Position numbers and translations under genes: made by a program | IMG/VR virus record: IMGVR_UViG_3300025736_000268 | Coordinates: 1-20,149 of that record | DNA: 20,149 nt | Direction: 5' to 3' (one strand) | Source of the DNA: a virus | Shown: in pieces, positions 7,300 through 13,305 of the stretch | How the letters are laid out: every line of letters begins with the position of its first letter | How positions within the stretch are numbered: the stretch's first letter is position 1 | Notes under the pieces: generated by a model | The model's database searches: none | The model's input: only the letters and a program-made list of their open reading frames with translations | What the model was told of the DNA's origin: nothing

Positions 7300-7857
7300 A
7301 TGTCAATCTGGACCCTCACTCTTCCTGAAACGGCCAAGTCGCTTCTGCATAACGGCATCGATACGATGATCGTTGAAGCGGACTCGGCTGCCCAGGCGAA
7401 GGTTCTCGCAGAAGCTTACAGTTCAGTGGACACAAACACTCCCTGGGCCGATGCAACCGCTGTCACGCTGGCTCAAGATCTTGAAGGCGTCGTCTTTACG
7501 ATCGTCGTAGACGCCGACGACACGCCGGCAACCTTCGCGTACACCGCAGTGGCCGACGACACTTGGGCCGACGTGGGTGCTGCTCTGGAACTTCTTACCG
7601 AAGTGACCTACACCTCGACCTGGACGCCGGAAGCAACGCATGGCCTCGTGGGTACGCTGCTCGTCGCGACTGGTGGTGGCACGGACGACGTCGGGGATAA
7701 GACCCTAGCCGCCACGGCCACCGGGCCCAACGGCGAAGACCTGACCGCGAAGTTCTTCGGGAACATTGTGTCCGAAGGTGAGTCAACGGATAATCTGACT
7801 GTGGACATTCTGTCAACAGTTACATCTCTGCGGGTCATTGGGGCCTACAAGAGCTAA
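7300..7857 (+). CDS. Putative capsid decoration protein, paralogue 1
   Basis: This 185-residue acidic protein directly follows the major capsid gene and its terminator. It is rich in Ala, Thr, Val and Asp, with no Cys, membrane segment or enzyme motif. That fits a beta-sandwich structural protein. It is clearly related to the next protein along its length. Both start with LPxTAKxxLxxGxDTxxVxAxS and continue AAxAKxLxxAY; both have a central DN/DVGDxT segment; both end with FGxIxxEGxSxDxLxV. Position after the capsid gene suggests a head-surface decoration or stabilising protein (like lambda gpD in role, not in sequence). A head-fibre or early tail role is not excluded. The ribosome site TGGAG at 7289-7293 is six bases before ATG 7300. 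I do not recognise a named family. Confidence 0.7.
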   Translation: MSIWTLTLPETAKSLLHNGIDTMIVEADSAAQAKVLAEAYSSVDTNTPWADATAVTLAQDLEGVVFTIVVDADDTPATFAYTAVADDTWADVGAALELLTEVTYTSTWTPEATHGLVGTLLVATGGGTDDVGDKTLAATATGPNGEDLTAKFFGNIVSEGESTDNLTVDILSTVTSLRVIGAYKS

Positions 7858-7869
7858 CACGAATTGATC

Positions 7870-7883
7870 TCAGCTACGGCTGA
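7870..7883 (+). other. Small UACG-tetraloop hairpin between the paralogues
   Basis: TCAGC (7870-7874) pairs with GCTGA (7879-7883) around a TACG loop closed by C-G, a stable UNCG-type tetraloop. It lies in the 45-base gap between the two paralogues. No T-run follows, so it is more likely an mRNA-protecting hairpin than a terminator, and it may be chance. Confidence 0.3.
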
Positions 7884-7902
7884 ATGAAAGGATCATAACA
7901 CG

Positions 7903-8469
7903 ATGGCACTATACCACGTAATACTGCCGGTAACGGCAAAGACTGTCTTGACGGAAGGCAAGGATACGGCTGTTGTAGCTGCGGCCTCTGCTGCCGATGC
8001 CAAGCAACTCATGAAAGCCTACCTCGGCCTGCCCAGTGACGCCGCGTGGGCGGCTGCAACTGTGACCGCTCTCACTGAGGATACGGACTTGGAAGATTGG
8101 CGTGCGACTGTCACGGTCAAGTCTGCCGCTGGGGCAGTGCTGGAGTCAGTGACTGTCACTGCTGCATCGGGTGGGAATTTCGACGCCATCGGGGCTCTGC
8201 TGGTTACTGCGTTGAACGCCTGCACGCTCATTGCCGGTGCCGCGTATTCGACCCCGAACCTCACGGTTGCTGGGACCGCGGACAACCTGGGTGATAACAC
8301 TGTCGAAGTGTCGTTCCTGCCTCCGGCCACCTGGGACGGTGACACCATCGTGCTTGCCTCGTTGTTTGGCACGATCACTCACGAAGGAGCGAGCGGTGAT
8401 GCACTGGCAGTGGTCATGCTGGACACTAAGCTCCCGGAGATCCTGTACCAGCTCAACTCCGGACACTAA
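7903..8469 (+). CDS. Putative capsid decoration protein, paralogue 2
   Basis: This 188-residue protein is the tandem paralogue of the gene before it. The N-terminus (LPVTAKTVLTEGKDTAVVAA, then SAADAKQLMKAY), the central NLGDNTVEVSF segment and the C-terminal FGTITHEGASGDALAVVML align collinearly with the first copy. The middle and the last dozen residues have diverged. It has a Trp-containing acidic stretch (DTDLEDWRATVTV) and one Cys, but no catalytic or membrane feature. The start ATG 7903 is preceded by GAAAGGA about ten bases upstream. A strong hairpin follows the stop. The likely role is in the virion head surface, inferred from position. The pair may occupy different sites on the shell or form a hetero-oligomer. 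It could alternatively be another virion protein, as no family is recognised. Confidence 0.7.
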   Translation: MALYHVILPVTAKTVLTEGKDTAVVAAASAADAKQLMKAYLGLPSDAAWAAATVTALTEDTDLEDWRATVTVKSAAGAVLESVTVTAASGGNFDAIGALLVTALNACTLIAGAAYSTPNLTVAGTADNLGDNTVEVSFLPPATWDGDTIVLASLFGTITHEGASGDALAVVMLDTKLPEILYQLNSGH

Positions 8470-8481
8470 GATCGATTGATC

Positions 8482-8512
8482 GGGCCCAGGACGTCCCTGG
8501 GCCCCTACTTTA
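8482..8512 (+). terminator. Hairpin terminator, copy 1 of a repeated element
   Basis: GGGCCCAGG (8482-8490) pairs with CCTGGGCCC (8496-8504) around ACGTC, followed by CTACTTTAT. It lies between paralogue 2 and the next gene. The 26 bases 8479-8504 recur exactly at 12459-12484. The T-tract is weak, so partial termination or mRNA-end protection is possible. Confidence 0.7.
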
Positions 8513-8527
8513 TAAAAGGAGAGATCC

Positions 8528-8944
8528 ATGAGTCACACCACAATCCGCATGACCCTGACAGGAGCACTCGCGGGCAAGACAATCGCACTGGGTAACATGC
8601 AATTCGTTAAAGGGCTGGCCGATTTTTCTGGGCAAGCCGAAGATGTCGCCGGCATGATTACCTACTACACTCGAAGCTATCAAGTGAATATCTCGACGCC
8701 GGGAAGCGAACACGTGGACCCTATCGTGGAGCCCAAGCCCGAGCCGGTGGTAGTGGCCGAGCCCCAAGAGCCGAATGAACGGCAGGCCAAGATCATCGAA
8801 GTCGTCAACATGATCGACAAGGATGAGTGGGTTGACAAGCATGCGACGGCACACCCCAAAGTGAAGGAAGTCTCTGAGTTGATGGAAGACCCCACCGTAA
8901 GCAAAGCTGAAATCGTAGAGGTCATCGAGATATGGTTGAGCTAA
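8528..8944 (+). CDS. Unknown two-part protein in the head module
   Basis: This 138-residue protein is not recognised. Residues 1-55 look like a small beta-rich unit (IRMTLTGALAGKTIALGN). Residues 64-86 form a Pro/Glu/Val-rich linker (EPKPEPVVVAEPQEP). Residues 87-138 are charged and helical (NERQAKIIEVVNMIDKDEW and then VSKAEIVEVIEIWLS). The layout suggests two small modules joined by a flexible, extended linker. A strong AAAAGGAG ribosome site is six bases before ATG 8528. The gene lies after the decoration-like pair and before the connector genes, so a virion or assembly role at the head or neck is plausible. Its 3' end overlaps the HNH gene start by 13 bases. Confidence 0.65.
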   Translation: MSHTTIRMTLTGALAGKTIALGNMQFVKGLADFSGQAEDVAGMITYYTRSYQVNISTPGSEHVDPIVEPKPEPVVVAEPQEPNERQAKIIEVVNMIDKDEWVDKHATAHPKVKEVSELMEDPTVSKAEIVEVIEIWLS

Positions 8945-9411
8945 AACTCGCCAAGCGATTTTGGAAGAAGGTGTGCATTGGGGGTGCAGACCAATGTTGG
9001 GAGTGGTCTGCTTACCGAAACTGGCAGGGATACGGAAAGATTTTTGTCAATGGTAAAGCCGTTAATGCTCAGCGGGTGGCGTACTGCTTGGAGCATGATC
9101 TTTCCTTACAGGACATTGAAGGTAGGCTGATTCTACATTCGTGTGACAACCCTGGGTGTGTGAACCCCAAACATTTGCGATCTGGAGATCACCAGGCAAA
9201 TTTGGAGGACATGCAGACCAGAAAACGTGAAGCGATGCGGGTTGGTGAGCAGAACCCTAACAGGAAATTGAGTATGGAGATCGTGCGGATCATTCGCCAG
9301 AAGTATACTTCTGGCGAGGCCAACGGCGTGCAACTCGCAAAAGAGTTTGATGTCCACAGCTCTACGATATATGATATGTTGCGTGGTAAGACTTGGAGCT
9401 TTGTACTATGA
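8932..9411 (+). CDS. Free-standing HNH homing endonuclease
   Basis: This 159-residue protein should nick or cut DNA at a related locus lacking it and so spread by homing. It has the order seen in phage HNH proteins. An N-terminal CWEWSAYRNWQGYGKIFVNG segment is followed by QRVAYCLEH. The HNH core is LHSCDNPGCVNPKHL (His69, Cys71, Cys76, Asn78, His81). Then comes HQANLEDM with Asn90. The C-terminal half (about 107-159) looks like a DNA-binding helix-turn-helix (VQLAKEFDVHSSTIYDMLRGKTW). Family members usually have AHRVAY where this one has AQRVAY. The gene overlaps the upstream gene by 13 bases and the downstream connector gene by 4 (ATGA), so it rides on their transcript. It is more AT-rich than its neighbours, consistent with later insertion. 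No intron surrounds it. Confidence 0.9.
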   Translation: MVELKLAKRFWKKVCIGGADQCWEWSAYRNWQGYGKIFVNGKAVNAQRVAYCLEHDLSLQDIEGRLILHSCDNPGCVNPKHLRSGDHQANLEDMQTRKREAMRVGEQNPNRKLSMEIVRIIRQKYTSGEANGVQLAKEFDVHSSTIYDMLRGKTWSFVL

Positions 9412-9923
9412 GTTTTGTGGTTCAAGATCCTGATGCACCGGCAGATGACGCTAACGCGTACATCTCCATTGCTGAGTTCGAGGCCTACCACGATGACCGT
9501 GGAAATGGGTACACCGCTACCGATACGGAGATCGAACAAGCGATTGTCAGGGCAACGGATTACATAGACGCCAGGTGGACGTTCGCGGGCTCTCGGGAAG
9601 ACGGAGATCAGTCAACCGAGTGCCCGCGATCTGGTGTCTACTCCGAAGTCACCGGATACGAGTTGCCCGGCTATCCCGACGAGCTGAAAGAGGCTTGTTC
9701 GGAATACGCTATGTCCGCGATCGCTGGCTCACTGAGTCCCACCGCATTGGACCCCTCTGGGTATCAGGTCAAGAAAGTTCGCAAGAAGGCCGATGTGATA
9801 GAGAAGGAAACGGAGTACTTCTCTCAAGGCAAGACTGCATGGAAGGCATTCAGTGTTGCTGACGGGAAGATGAAGCGGACCAGACTTCTTTCGCAAGTTC
9901 GACGGACACTTGGGAGGTCATAA
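9408..9923 (+). CDS. Head-tail connector (DnaT-like/adaptor family)
   Basis: This 171-residue protein resembles the phage family often labelled 'putative DnaT-like ssDNA binding protein', which sits at the head-tail connector position. Its landmarks are DANAYISIAEFEAYHDDRG near the N-terminus, IEQAIVRATDYIDARWTFAG, then DQSTECPRSGV and the helical YPDELKEACSEYAM. The C-terminal half is basic (KKVRKKADVIEKE, MKRTRLLSQVRRTL). The adaptor should bind the portal after packaging and receive the stopper protein. ATG 9408 overlaps the HNH stop and has TTGGAG upstream; the in-frame ATG at 9393 is less likely because the family begins near this point. The stop overlaps the next ATG. The DNA-binding label of the family is historical and not shown by any motif here. 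Confidence 0.8.
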   Translation: MSFVVQDPDAPADDANAYISIAEFEAYHDDRGNGYTATDTEIEQAIVRATDYIDARWTFAGSREDGDQSTECPRSGVYSEVTGYELPGYPDELKEACSEYAMSAIAGSLSPTALDPSGYQVKKVRKKADVIEKETEYFSQGKTAWKAFSVADGKMKRTRLLSQVRRTLGRS

Positions 9924-10282
9924 TGCCACTTCCCGAGGACTGGCAATGGATTGAAGAGCTGATCGCTGAGGAGGGCCGATCAATGACGATCACCCTCCCT
10001 GGGTCTGAGGCCAACGCGGCGAAGCCCTGGCGGGGTAACGCTGCCGGCACTCCCACCAATAGCATCGGTCTTATGGTTAGGTATAAGGCTTCGCAGATCG
10101 ACAATGACCACATCAAGCGTGGCGATCAGAAGATCTACATTGTCCCAAGCGACACCGTCAATATTGAGCAGGGAACCAAGGTTGTGGACTCATTGGACAC
10201 GTCGAGCTGGAATGTAATCGACGTGGAGAAAATTACCAGCAAATCAGACATTATCCTTTACGTCCTCCAAGTGCGGCAATAA
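9923..10282 (+). CDS. Head-closure / stopper protein (putative)
   Basis: This 119-residue protein resembles small head-tail joining proteins. Its landmarks are an N-terminal helix (WIEELIAEEGRSMTITLPG), the KPWRGNAAGTP segment, IDNDHIKRGDQKIYIVPSD and a C-terminal WNVIDVEKITSKSDIILYVLQV strand region ending QVRQ. In this family a KPWxG motif and an IKxGDxxxxV motif are usual. It should cap the adaptor to keep DNA in the head and provide the surface for tail docking. The ATG overlaps the previous TAA (TAATG) and has GGGAGG upstream. It is followed by a 200-base stretch containing a promoter and a tiny ORF. The family is assigned by motif memory and position. Confidence 0.75.
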   Translation: MPLPEDWQWIEELIAEEGRSMTITLPGSEANAAKPWRGNAAGTPTNSIGLMVRYKASQIDNDHIKRGDQKIYIVPSDTVNIEQGTKVVDSLDTSSWNVIDVEKITSKSDIILYVLQVRQ

Positions 10283-10286
10283 TAGT

Positions 10287-10315
10287 TTGACAAACGTCCG
10301 AAAATAGTGTAGACT
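10287..10315 (+). promoter_or_regulatory. Sigma70-type promoter before the tiny ORF and tail terminator
   Basis: A perfect TTGACA (10287-10292) is followed after 17 bases by TAGACT (10310-10315, four of six consensus). The predicted start of transcription, near 10322, falls on the first codons of the following small ORF. It lies five bases after the stopper stop, in an unusually AT-rich gap. Confidence 0.55.
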
Positions 10316-10319
10316 GTGA

Positions 10320-10481
10320 ATGATGATAGCCACGAATAAACAAAGTAAGAGGCACCTATTTGTGAACCGAACGGGCCACAAATATGGAAGGTTATTGGTT
10401 ATTGGGCCAGAGATGTCAGTCGAAGAATTTAAGAGCTGGGTGTCGCGAGTCTATCGGCATCTGGCGGAAGGTGGTCGTTAA
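10320..10481 (+). CDS. Tiny unknown ORF (up to 53 residues)
   Basis: A short frame runs from ATG 10320 (or 10323) to TAA 10479-10481, whose last base is the A of the next ATG (TAATG). The product is basic and contains KYGRLLVIGPEMSVEEFKSW. Its function is unknown. Starts at 10320 or 10323 would be on a leaderless mRNA if the promoter at 10287-10315 is used. An alternative is GTG 10362, with AAGAGG nine bases upstream (39 residues). The tight overlap with the tail terminator gene supports real translation, perhaps as a coupling leader. No family is recognised. The GxxYGRLxV pattern is loosely like N-termini of some phage HNH/AP2 proteins, but no nuclease motif is present. Confidence 0.45.
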   Translation: MMIATNKQSKRHLFVNRTGHKYGRLLVIGPEMSVEEFKSWVSRVYRHLAEGGR

Positions 10482-10900
10482 TGGTCGTCTCAAGGTCAGC
10501 CGCGAGAGATGCGATCCTGACGCCGCTGAAAGCGGTGGCGACTACGCTGTCGTTGTACGCTATCTACGACGATACGGAGAAAGCGGTTCCCGCAAGCGGA
10601 GCTGCTAAGTGGGTTCGGATATCCGTTAAGCACCGACGTGGACGACGCACGTCGTTAGGCCGTGCCGACAAGATGGGTAGGCATACCCAGTCCGGCTTTA
10701 TCTTCGTGGAGATCTACACGCCCCGAGAAGATGGCTTGACACAGAGTGACCTGATTTCTGCGGCGTTCGCAGACGTCTTCCGTAATTCAGGTATCGGTGA
10801 CATCTGGTATCAGGATGTTTCGGAAATAGAGGTTGGTGAAGATGGAAGCTGGTTTCGATGTGACGTAATCGCTGAGTTTCAGTACGACTTGATTCAGTAA
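10481..10900 (+). CDS. Tail terminator / tail completion protein (putative)
   Basis: This 139-residue protein fits the tail-terminator group that ends tail-tube growth and joins tail to head. It starts with a helical stretch (SAARDAILTPLKAVATT). It then shows the usual alternation of Trp-led strand (KWVRISVKHRRG), small loop (TSLGRADKMGRHTQSGFIFVEIYTP is split by Gly and Thr residues) and a helical region (LISAAFADVFR). The end pattern is GSWFRCDVIAEFQYD. The start ATG overlaps the stop of the tiny ORF and has GGAAGG eight bases upstream. The tail tube gene follows after 12 bases. Position between stopper and tube is typical. The assignment is from pattern and gene order. Confidence 0.75.
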   Translation: MVVSRSAARDAILTPLKAVATTLSLYAIYDDTEKAVPASGAAKWVRISVKHRRGRRTSLGRADKMGRHTQSGFIFVEIYTPREDGLTQSDLISAAFADVFRNSGIGDIWYQDVSEIEVGEDGSWFRCDVIAEFQYDLIQ

Positions 10901-10912
10901 GGAGTTTATTAG

Positions 10913-12448
10913 ATGGCTGCGGTAAATAAGATCAACTCAAATGTAGTGGAAACAGCGTACGCTGAGGAGACCAGCATCAAGACGCTGCCGACGACCCCTG
11001 TCTGGCATCCTCTTGACGTGAATAGCTTCTCGGACTTCGGTGGGTCCATCTCAAAGGTGTCTCGCAATCCGTTCCGTACCGATCGACAGATGCGTAAGGG
11101 GTCTACTGTGGACCTGGATGCGGCTGGCTCGATCAATCATGATCTCGTGCAGAAAGGCTTGCAGGATATTTTGCAAGGGTTCTTCTTCGCGGATCTGCGG
11201 ACCAAGGTTGAGTTCGGCGGGGCCGGCGAGATCACTGGTGTCACGACCGACCCGGAAACCTACACGGCTGCCTCTGGTCTGGACGTGTACGTGGCGGACG
11301 ACCTTGTCTTTGTGTCGGGCTGCACCAACGCCTCGAACAACGGCCTCAAGACTGTCGTCACTGCGACGGCCACCGCACTGACGGTCGCTGAGACGCTCGT
11401 CGCCGAGACGCCCGGTGATGCCGCCACCATCGTGCAGGTTGGCTTTCAGTTTGATACTGGCGATCTACAGGCCAGTGACGCTGGAGACTTGCCCGTGCTG
11501 GCCTCAACCGTGAAGGACATGACGGACTTCGGTCTGGTCCCAGGCGAGTTCATCTACATCGGTGGTGACACCGCCGCGACACAGTTCGCTCTTAGCGGAA
11601 TGGGTTTTTGCCGCGTGCGATCCGCCGCCATTCATGAGATCGTCATTGATAAGTCCCAGGCGGATGTCGTCACGGACAACGGTGCCGCCAAGACGATCCA
11701 GATCTTCTTCATGCGTGTGTTGAAGAACGAGGTCGGCACCAAGATCGTTCGCAGAACCTACAACATCGAGCGTCAGCTCGGTGCCCCGGACGACGCAGAG
11801 CCGACAGAGATTCAGTCAGAGTACCTGACCGGTGCGGTCCCCAACGAAGTGACCTTCAACATTCCGACCGCCGACAAGGCTATGCTCGATCTCGCGTTCA
11901 TCGCTATGGATCACGAGCAGAGAACCGGAGTCGTCGGAAAGAAAACTGGAACGCGAGCCGCCTCGATAGAGGAGTCGGCGTTCAATACGTCGTCCAATGT
12001 GCCGCTAATCAACCTCGCCATCGTCAGCAACACGGATGCGAATCCGACGCCGCTGTTCGCCTTCGCAGAAGAGATGACGATCGCCGTCAACAACAACGTG
12101 TCCCCGGACAAGGCTATCGGCGTGCTCGGTGGGTTCGATGCGAGCTACGGCAATTTTGAAGTCACCGGTAGCCTTACGGCGTACTTCATGGATACCGAAT
12201 CGGTTGCCGCCGTGCGAAACAACAGCGACGTCACGATGGACATGCACCTCGTCAAAGAGAACGGCGGTATCACGGTCGATATTCCGCTGTTGTCCCTGGG
12301 CGACGGGCGACTGGATGTTGCTCAGAACACGGCCATCCGAATCCCGCTGACGCAGGAAGCTGCGATCGGCACCGGTGCCGTCACTGGCCTCGACCACACT
12401 CTGCTGGTGGGCTTCTGGGATTACCTCCCTGACGCCGCCGAGGCCTAA
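10913..12448 (+). CDS. Tail tube (major tail) protein
   Basis: This 511-residue protein should polymerise into the tail tube around the tape measure. The N-terminal 100 residues carry the landmarks of a known tail-tube group: LPTTPVWHPLDVNSFSDFGG, then RNPFRTDRQMRKG and DLDAAGSINHDLVQKGLQD, then ILQGFFFAD. Residues about 100-190 form an Ala/Thr/Val-rich section (TYTAASGLDVYVADDLVFV). The remainder is beta-rich, with two related-looking halves typical of long tube proteins (GVLGGFDASYGNFEVTGSLT near the C-terminus). An AAGGAG at 10900-10904 region precedes ATG 10913. It is followed by the second copy of the repeated hairpin, consistent with high expression. The size is at the large end for siphovirus tube proteins, but no frameshift is visible. 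Confidence 0.85.
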   Translation: MAAVNKINSNVVETAYAEETSIKTLPTTPVWHPLDVNSFSDFGGSISKVSRNPFRTDRQMRKGSTVDLDAAGSINHDLVQKGLQDILQGFFFADLRTKVEFGGAGEITGVTTDPETYTAASGLDVYVADDLVFVSGCTNASNNGLKTVVTATATALTVAETLVAETPGDAATIVQVGFQFDTGDLQASDAGDLPVLASTVKDMTDFGLVPGEFIYIGGDTAATQFALSGMGFCRVRSAAIHEIVIDKSQADVVTDNGAAKTIQIFFMRVLKNEVGTKIVRRTYNIERQLGAPDDAEPTEIQSEYLTGAVPNEVTFNIPTADKAMLDLAFIAMDHEQRTGVVGKKTGTRAASIEESAFNTSSNVPLINLAIVSNTDANPTPLFAFAEEMTIAVNNNVSPDKAIGVLGGFDASYGNFEVTGSLTAYFMDTESVAAVRNNSDVTMDMHLVKENGGITVDIPLLSLGDGRLDVAQNTAIRIPLTQEAAIGTGAVTGLDHTLLVGFWDYLPDAAEA

Positions 12449-12461
12449 CAAAGAGATCATC

Positions 12462-12492
12462 GGGCCCAGGACGTCCCTGGGCCCTTACTTTC
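12462..12492 (+). terminator. Hairpin terminator, copy 2 of a repeated element
   Basis: The same nine-pair stem (12462-12470 with 12476-12484) and ACGTC loop as at 8482-8504, followed by TTACTTTCTT. It lies between the tail tube gene and the chaperone gene. Identity with copy 1 extends through the stem, loop and a TACTTT tail. Confidence 0.72.
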
Positions 12493-12507
12493 TTGTGGAG
12501 AAACAGA

Positions 12508-12942
12508 ATGAGTAGTCCGTTGCGTAAGATGTTTCAAACTGACACGGATGTGGAACGTGAAGGCCTCTGGCTTGAGTACGCCGAAGGTTTGGAGATCAAG
12601 ATCGCCCGTGCCGGTGGCTCCAACAAGCGGTTTGCCAAGGTCATGGCTCGTCTGGCAAAGCCCCATCGTCGGGCGATCCAGACCGAGGTTATCGATGAGG
12701 GTATCCTTCGTGAGATGTTCATCAAGGCCTACTCTCAGGCGGTCATCCTTGATTGGAAGGGCGTGACAAAGGACGCCATGACGGGCGACGACGCCGACGC
12801 CGAAGAGGTGCTGGCCTTCAACCTGGAGAATTGCATGGGAGTCATGCGGGCCCTGCCTGAGCTGTTTGCTGACGTCATGAAGGCTGCCGACAATATCACC
12901 CTATTCCGTTCCGAGATCATGGAGGAAGACTCAAAAAACTGA
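12508..12942 (+). CDS. Tail assembly chaperone, short form (gpG-like)
   Basis: This 144-residue protein fits the tail assembly chaperone role: it coats the tape measure and recruits tube subunits, and is absent from the finished virion. Landmarks are LRKMFQTDTDVEREGLWLEY at the start, IKIARAGGSNKRFAKV, then AYSQAVILDWKGV, LPELFADVMKAAD and the acidic end MEEDSKN. I chose ATG 12508 because GGAG lies seven bases upstream; an upstream in-frame ATG at 12493 would run back into the hairpin tail. The frame ends with TCA AAA AAC TGA, which contains a canonical slippery heptamer. A part of the ribosomes should shift to the -1 frame and make a longer fusion reaching 13274 (about 255 residues). Gene order (tube, chaperone, tape measure) supports the call. 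Confidence 0.87.
   Translation: MSSPLRKMFQTDTDVEREGLWLEYAEGLEIKIARAGGSNKRFAKVMARLAKPHRRAIQTEVIDEGILREMFIKAYSQAVILDWKGVTKDAMTGDDADAEEVLAFNLENCMGVMRALPELFADVMKAADNITLFRSEIMEEDSKN
12933..12939 (+). promoter_or_regulatory. Programmed -1 ribosomal frameshift site (A AAA AAC)
   Basis: The heptamer A AAA AAC lies in the correct phase (zero-frame codons AAA 12934-12936 and AAC 12937-12939) directly before the TGA at 12940-12942. Slippage by -1 leads into the open frame that ends at 13274. Seven bases downstream a stem is possible: CTGTTTGC (12947-12954) with GCAGAACAG (12978-12986), with one bulged base. Confidence 0.8.
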
Positions 12943-13274
12943 TTGACTGTTTGCTCTACTATTTGGAGATGGGGCAGGCAGAACAGAGGATCATCCGGCA
13001 ATGCTATCTCCGAAAGCGACCGCTGCCTGAACGTATACAAAACGCTCCAGACCTATTCGTGGGTCTGGAGCTGTACTTTCAGGCGTTTACGGAACTGAAC
13101 ACGTGTCGCAGCACAGGTTGGTCTGCCGGACCTATACCGTCTTGGTGCATAGATGAATTATGTGCAAGAGCCGAATTGACTGAGGACGAGTCGGAAGATA
13201 TGTGCTATCATATTCGGACGATGGATCAAGCCTTTTTGAAGCACATGTCTACCAAATCAAAAGAATCTGCTTGA
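12939..13274 (+). CDS. Frameshift-encoded C-terminal part of the tail assembly chaperone (T part)
   Basis: This frame is -1 relative to the short chaperone and should be made as a gpG-gpT-type fusion. It adds 111 residues after the slip (LIDCLLYYLEMGQAEQRIIR onward). The added part is acidic and helical, with scattered Cys and a central LFVGLELYFQAFTELNTC, and ends in STKSKESA. Taken alone, the first possible start (TTG at 12951) has no ribosome site. The in-frame ATG at 12969 also lacks one, so independent translation is unlikely. In lambda-type phages the extended form is the minor product and bridges tape measure and tube subunits. The stop TGA is embedded in the -35 box of the next promoter. 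No named family is recognised for the T part, whose sequence usually diverges strongly. Confidence 0.75.
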   Translation: MIDCLLYYLEMGQAEQRIIRQCYLRKRPLPERIQNAPDLFVGLELYFQAFTELNTCRSTGWSAGPIPSWCIDELCARAELTEDESEDMCYHIRTMDQAFLKHMSTKSKESA

Positions 13275-13299
13275 AAATGCGGATATTATCGGGTATAAT
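13271..13299 (+). promoter_or_regulatory. Near-consensus sigma70 promoter before the gp10-like gene
   Basis: TTGAAA (13271-13276) and a perfect TATAAT (13294-13299) are separated by 17 bases. The predicted start of transcription falls at about 13306, the A of the next ATG. No clear Shine-Dalgarno precedes that ATG (only TAGG, two bases away). The promoter could thus feed a leaderless mRNA for the gp10-like and tape-measure genes. Confidence 0.6.
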
Positions 13300-13305
13300 G
13301 TAGGC

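Noticed and set aside
7300-8469. Reading the paralogous pair as tail tube or Ig-like adhesin proteins
   Set aside because: A clear tail tube gene exists at 10913-12448, and neither protein shows Ig-domain landmarks; position after the capsid gene favours a head role.
8932-9411. HNH gene as part of a group I intron
   Set aside because: The genes on both sides are complete, overlap the HNH ORF directly and leave no room for an intron core.
10384-10608. Alternative + frame of 74 codons overlapping the tiny ORF and tail terminator
   Set aside because: It overlaps the well-supported tail-terminator start in another frame and lacks a ribosome site; the 10320-10481 frame with its TAATG junction is a better fit.
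12951-13274. Independent gene starting at TTG 12951
   Set aside because: No Shine-Dalgarno precedes it, while a slippery heptamer in correct phase lies just upstream, so frameshift expression explains it better.
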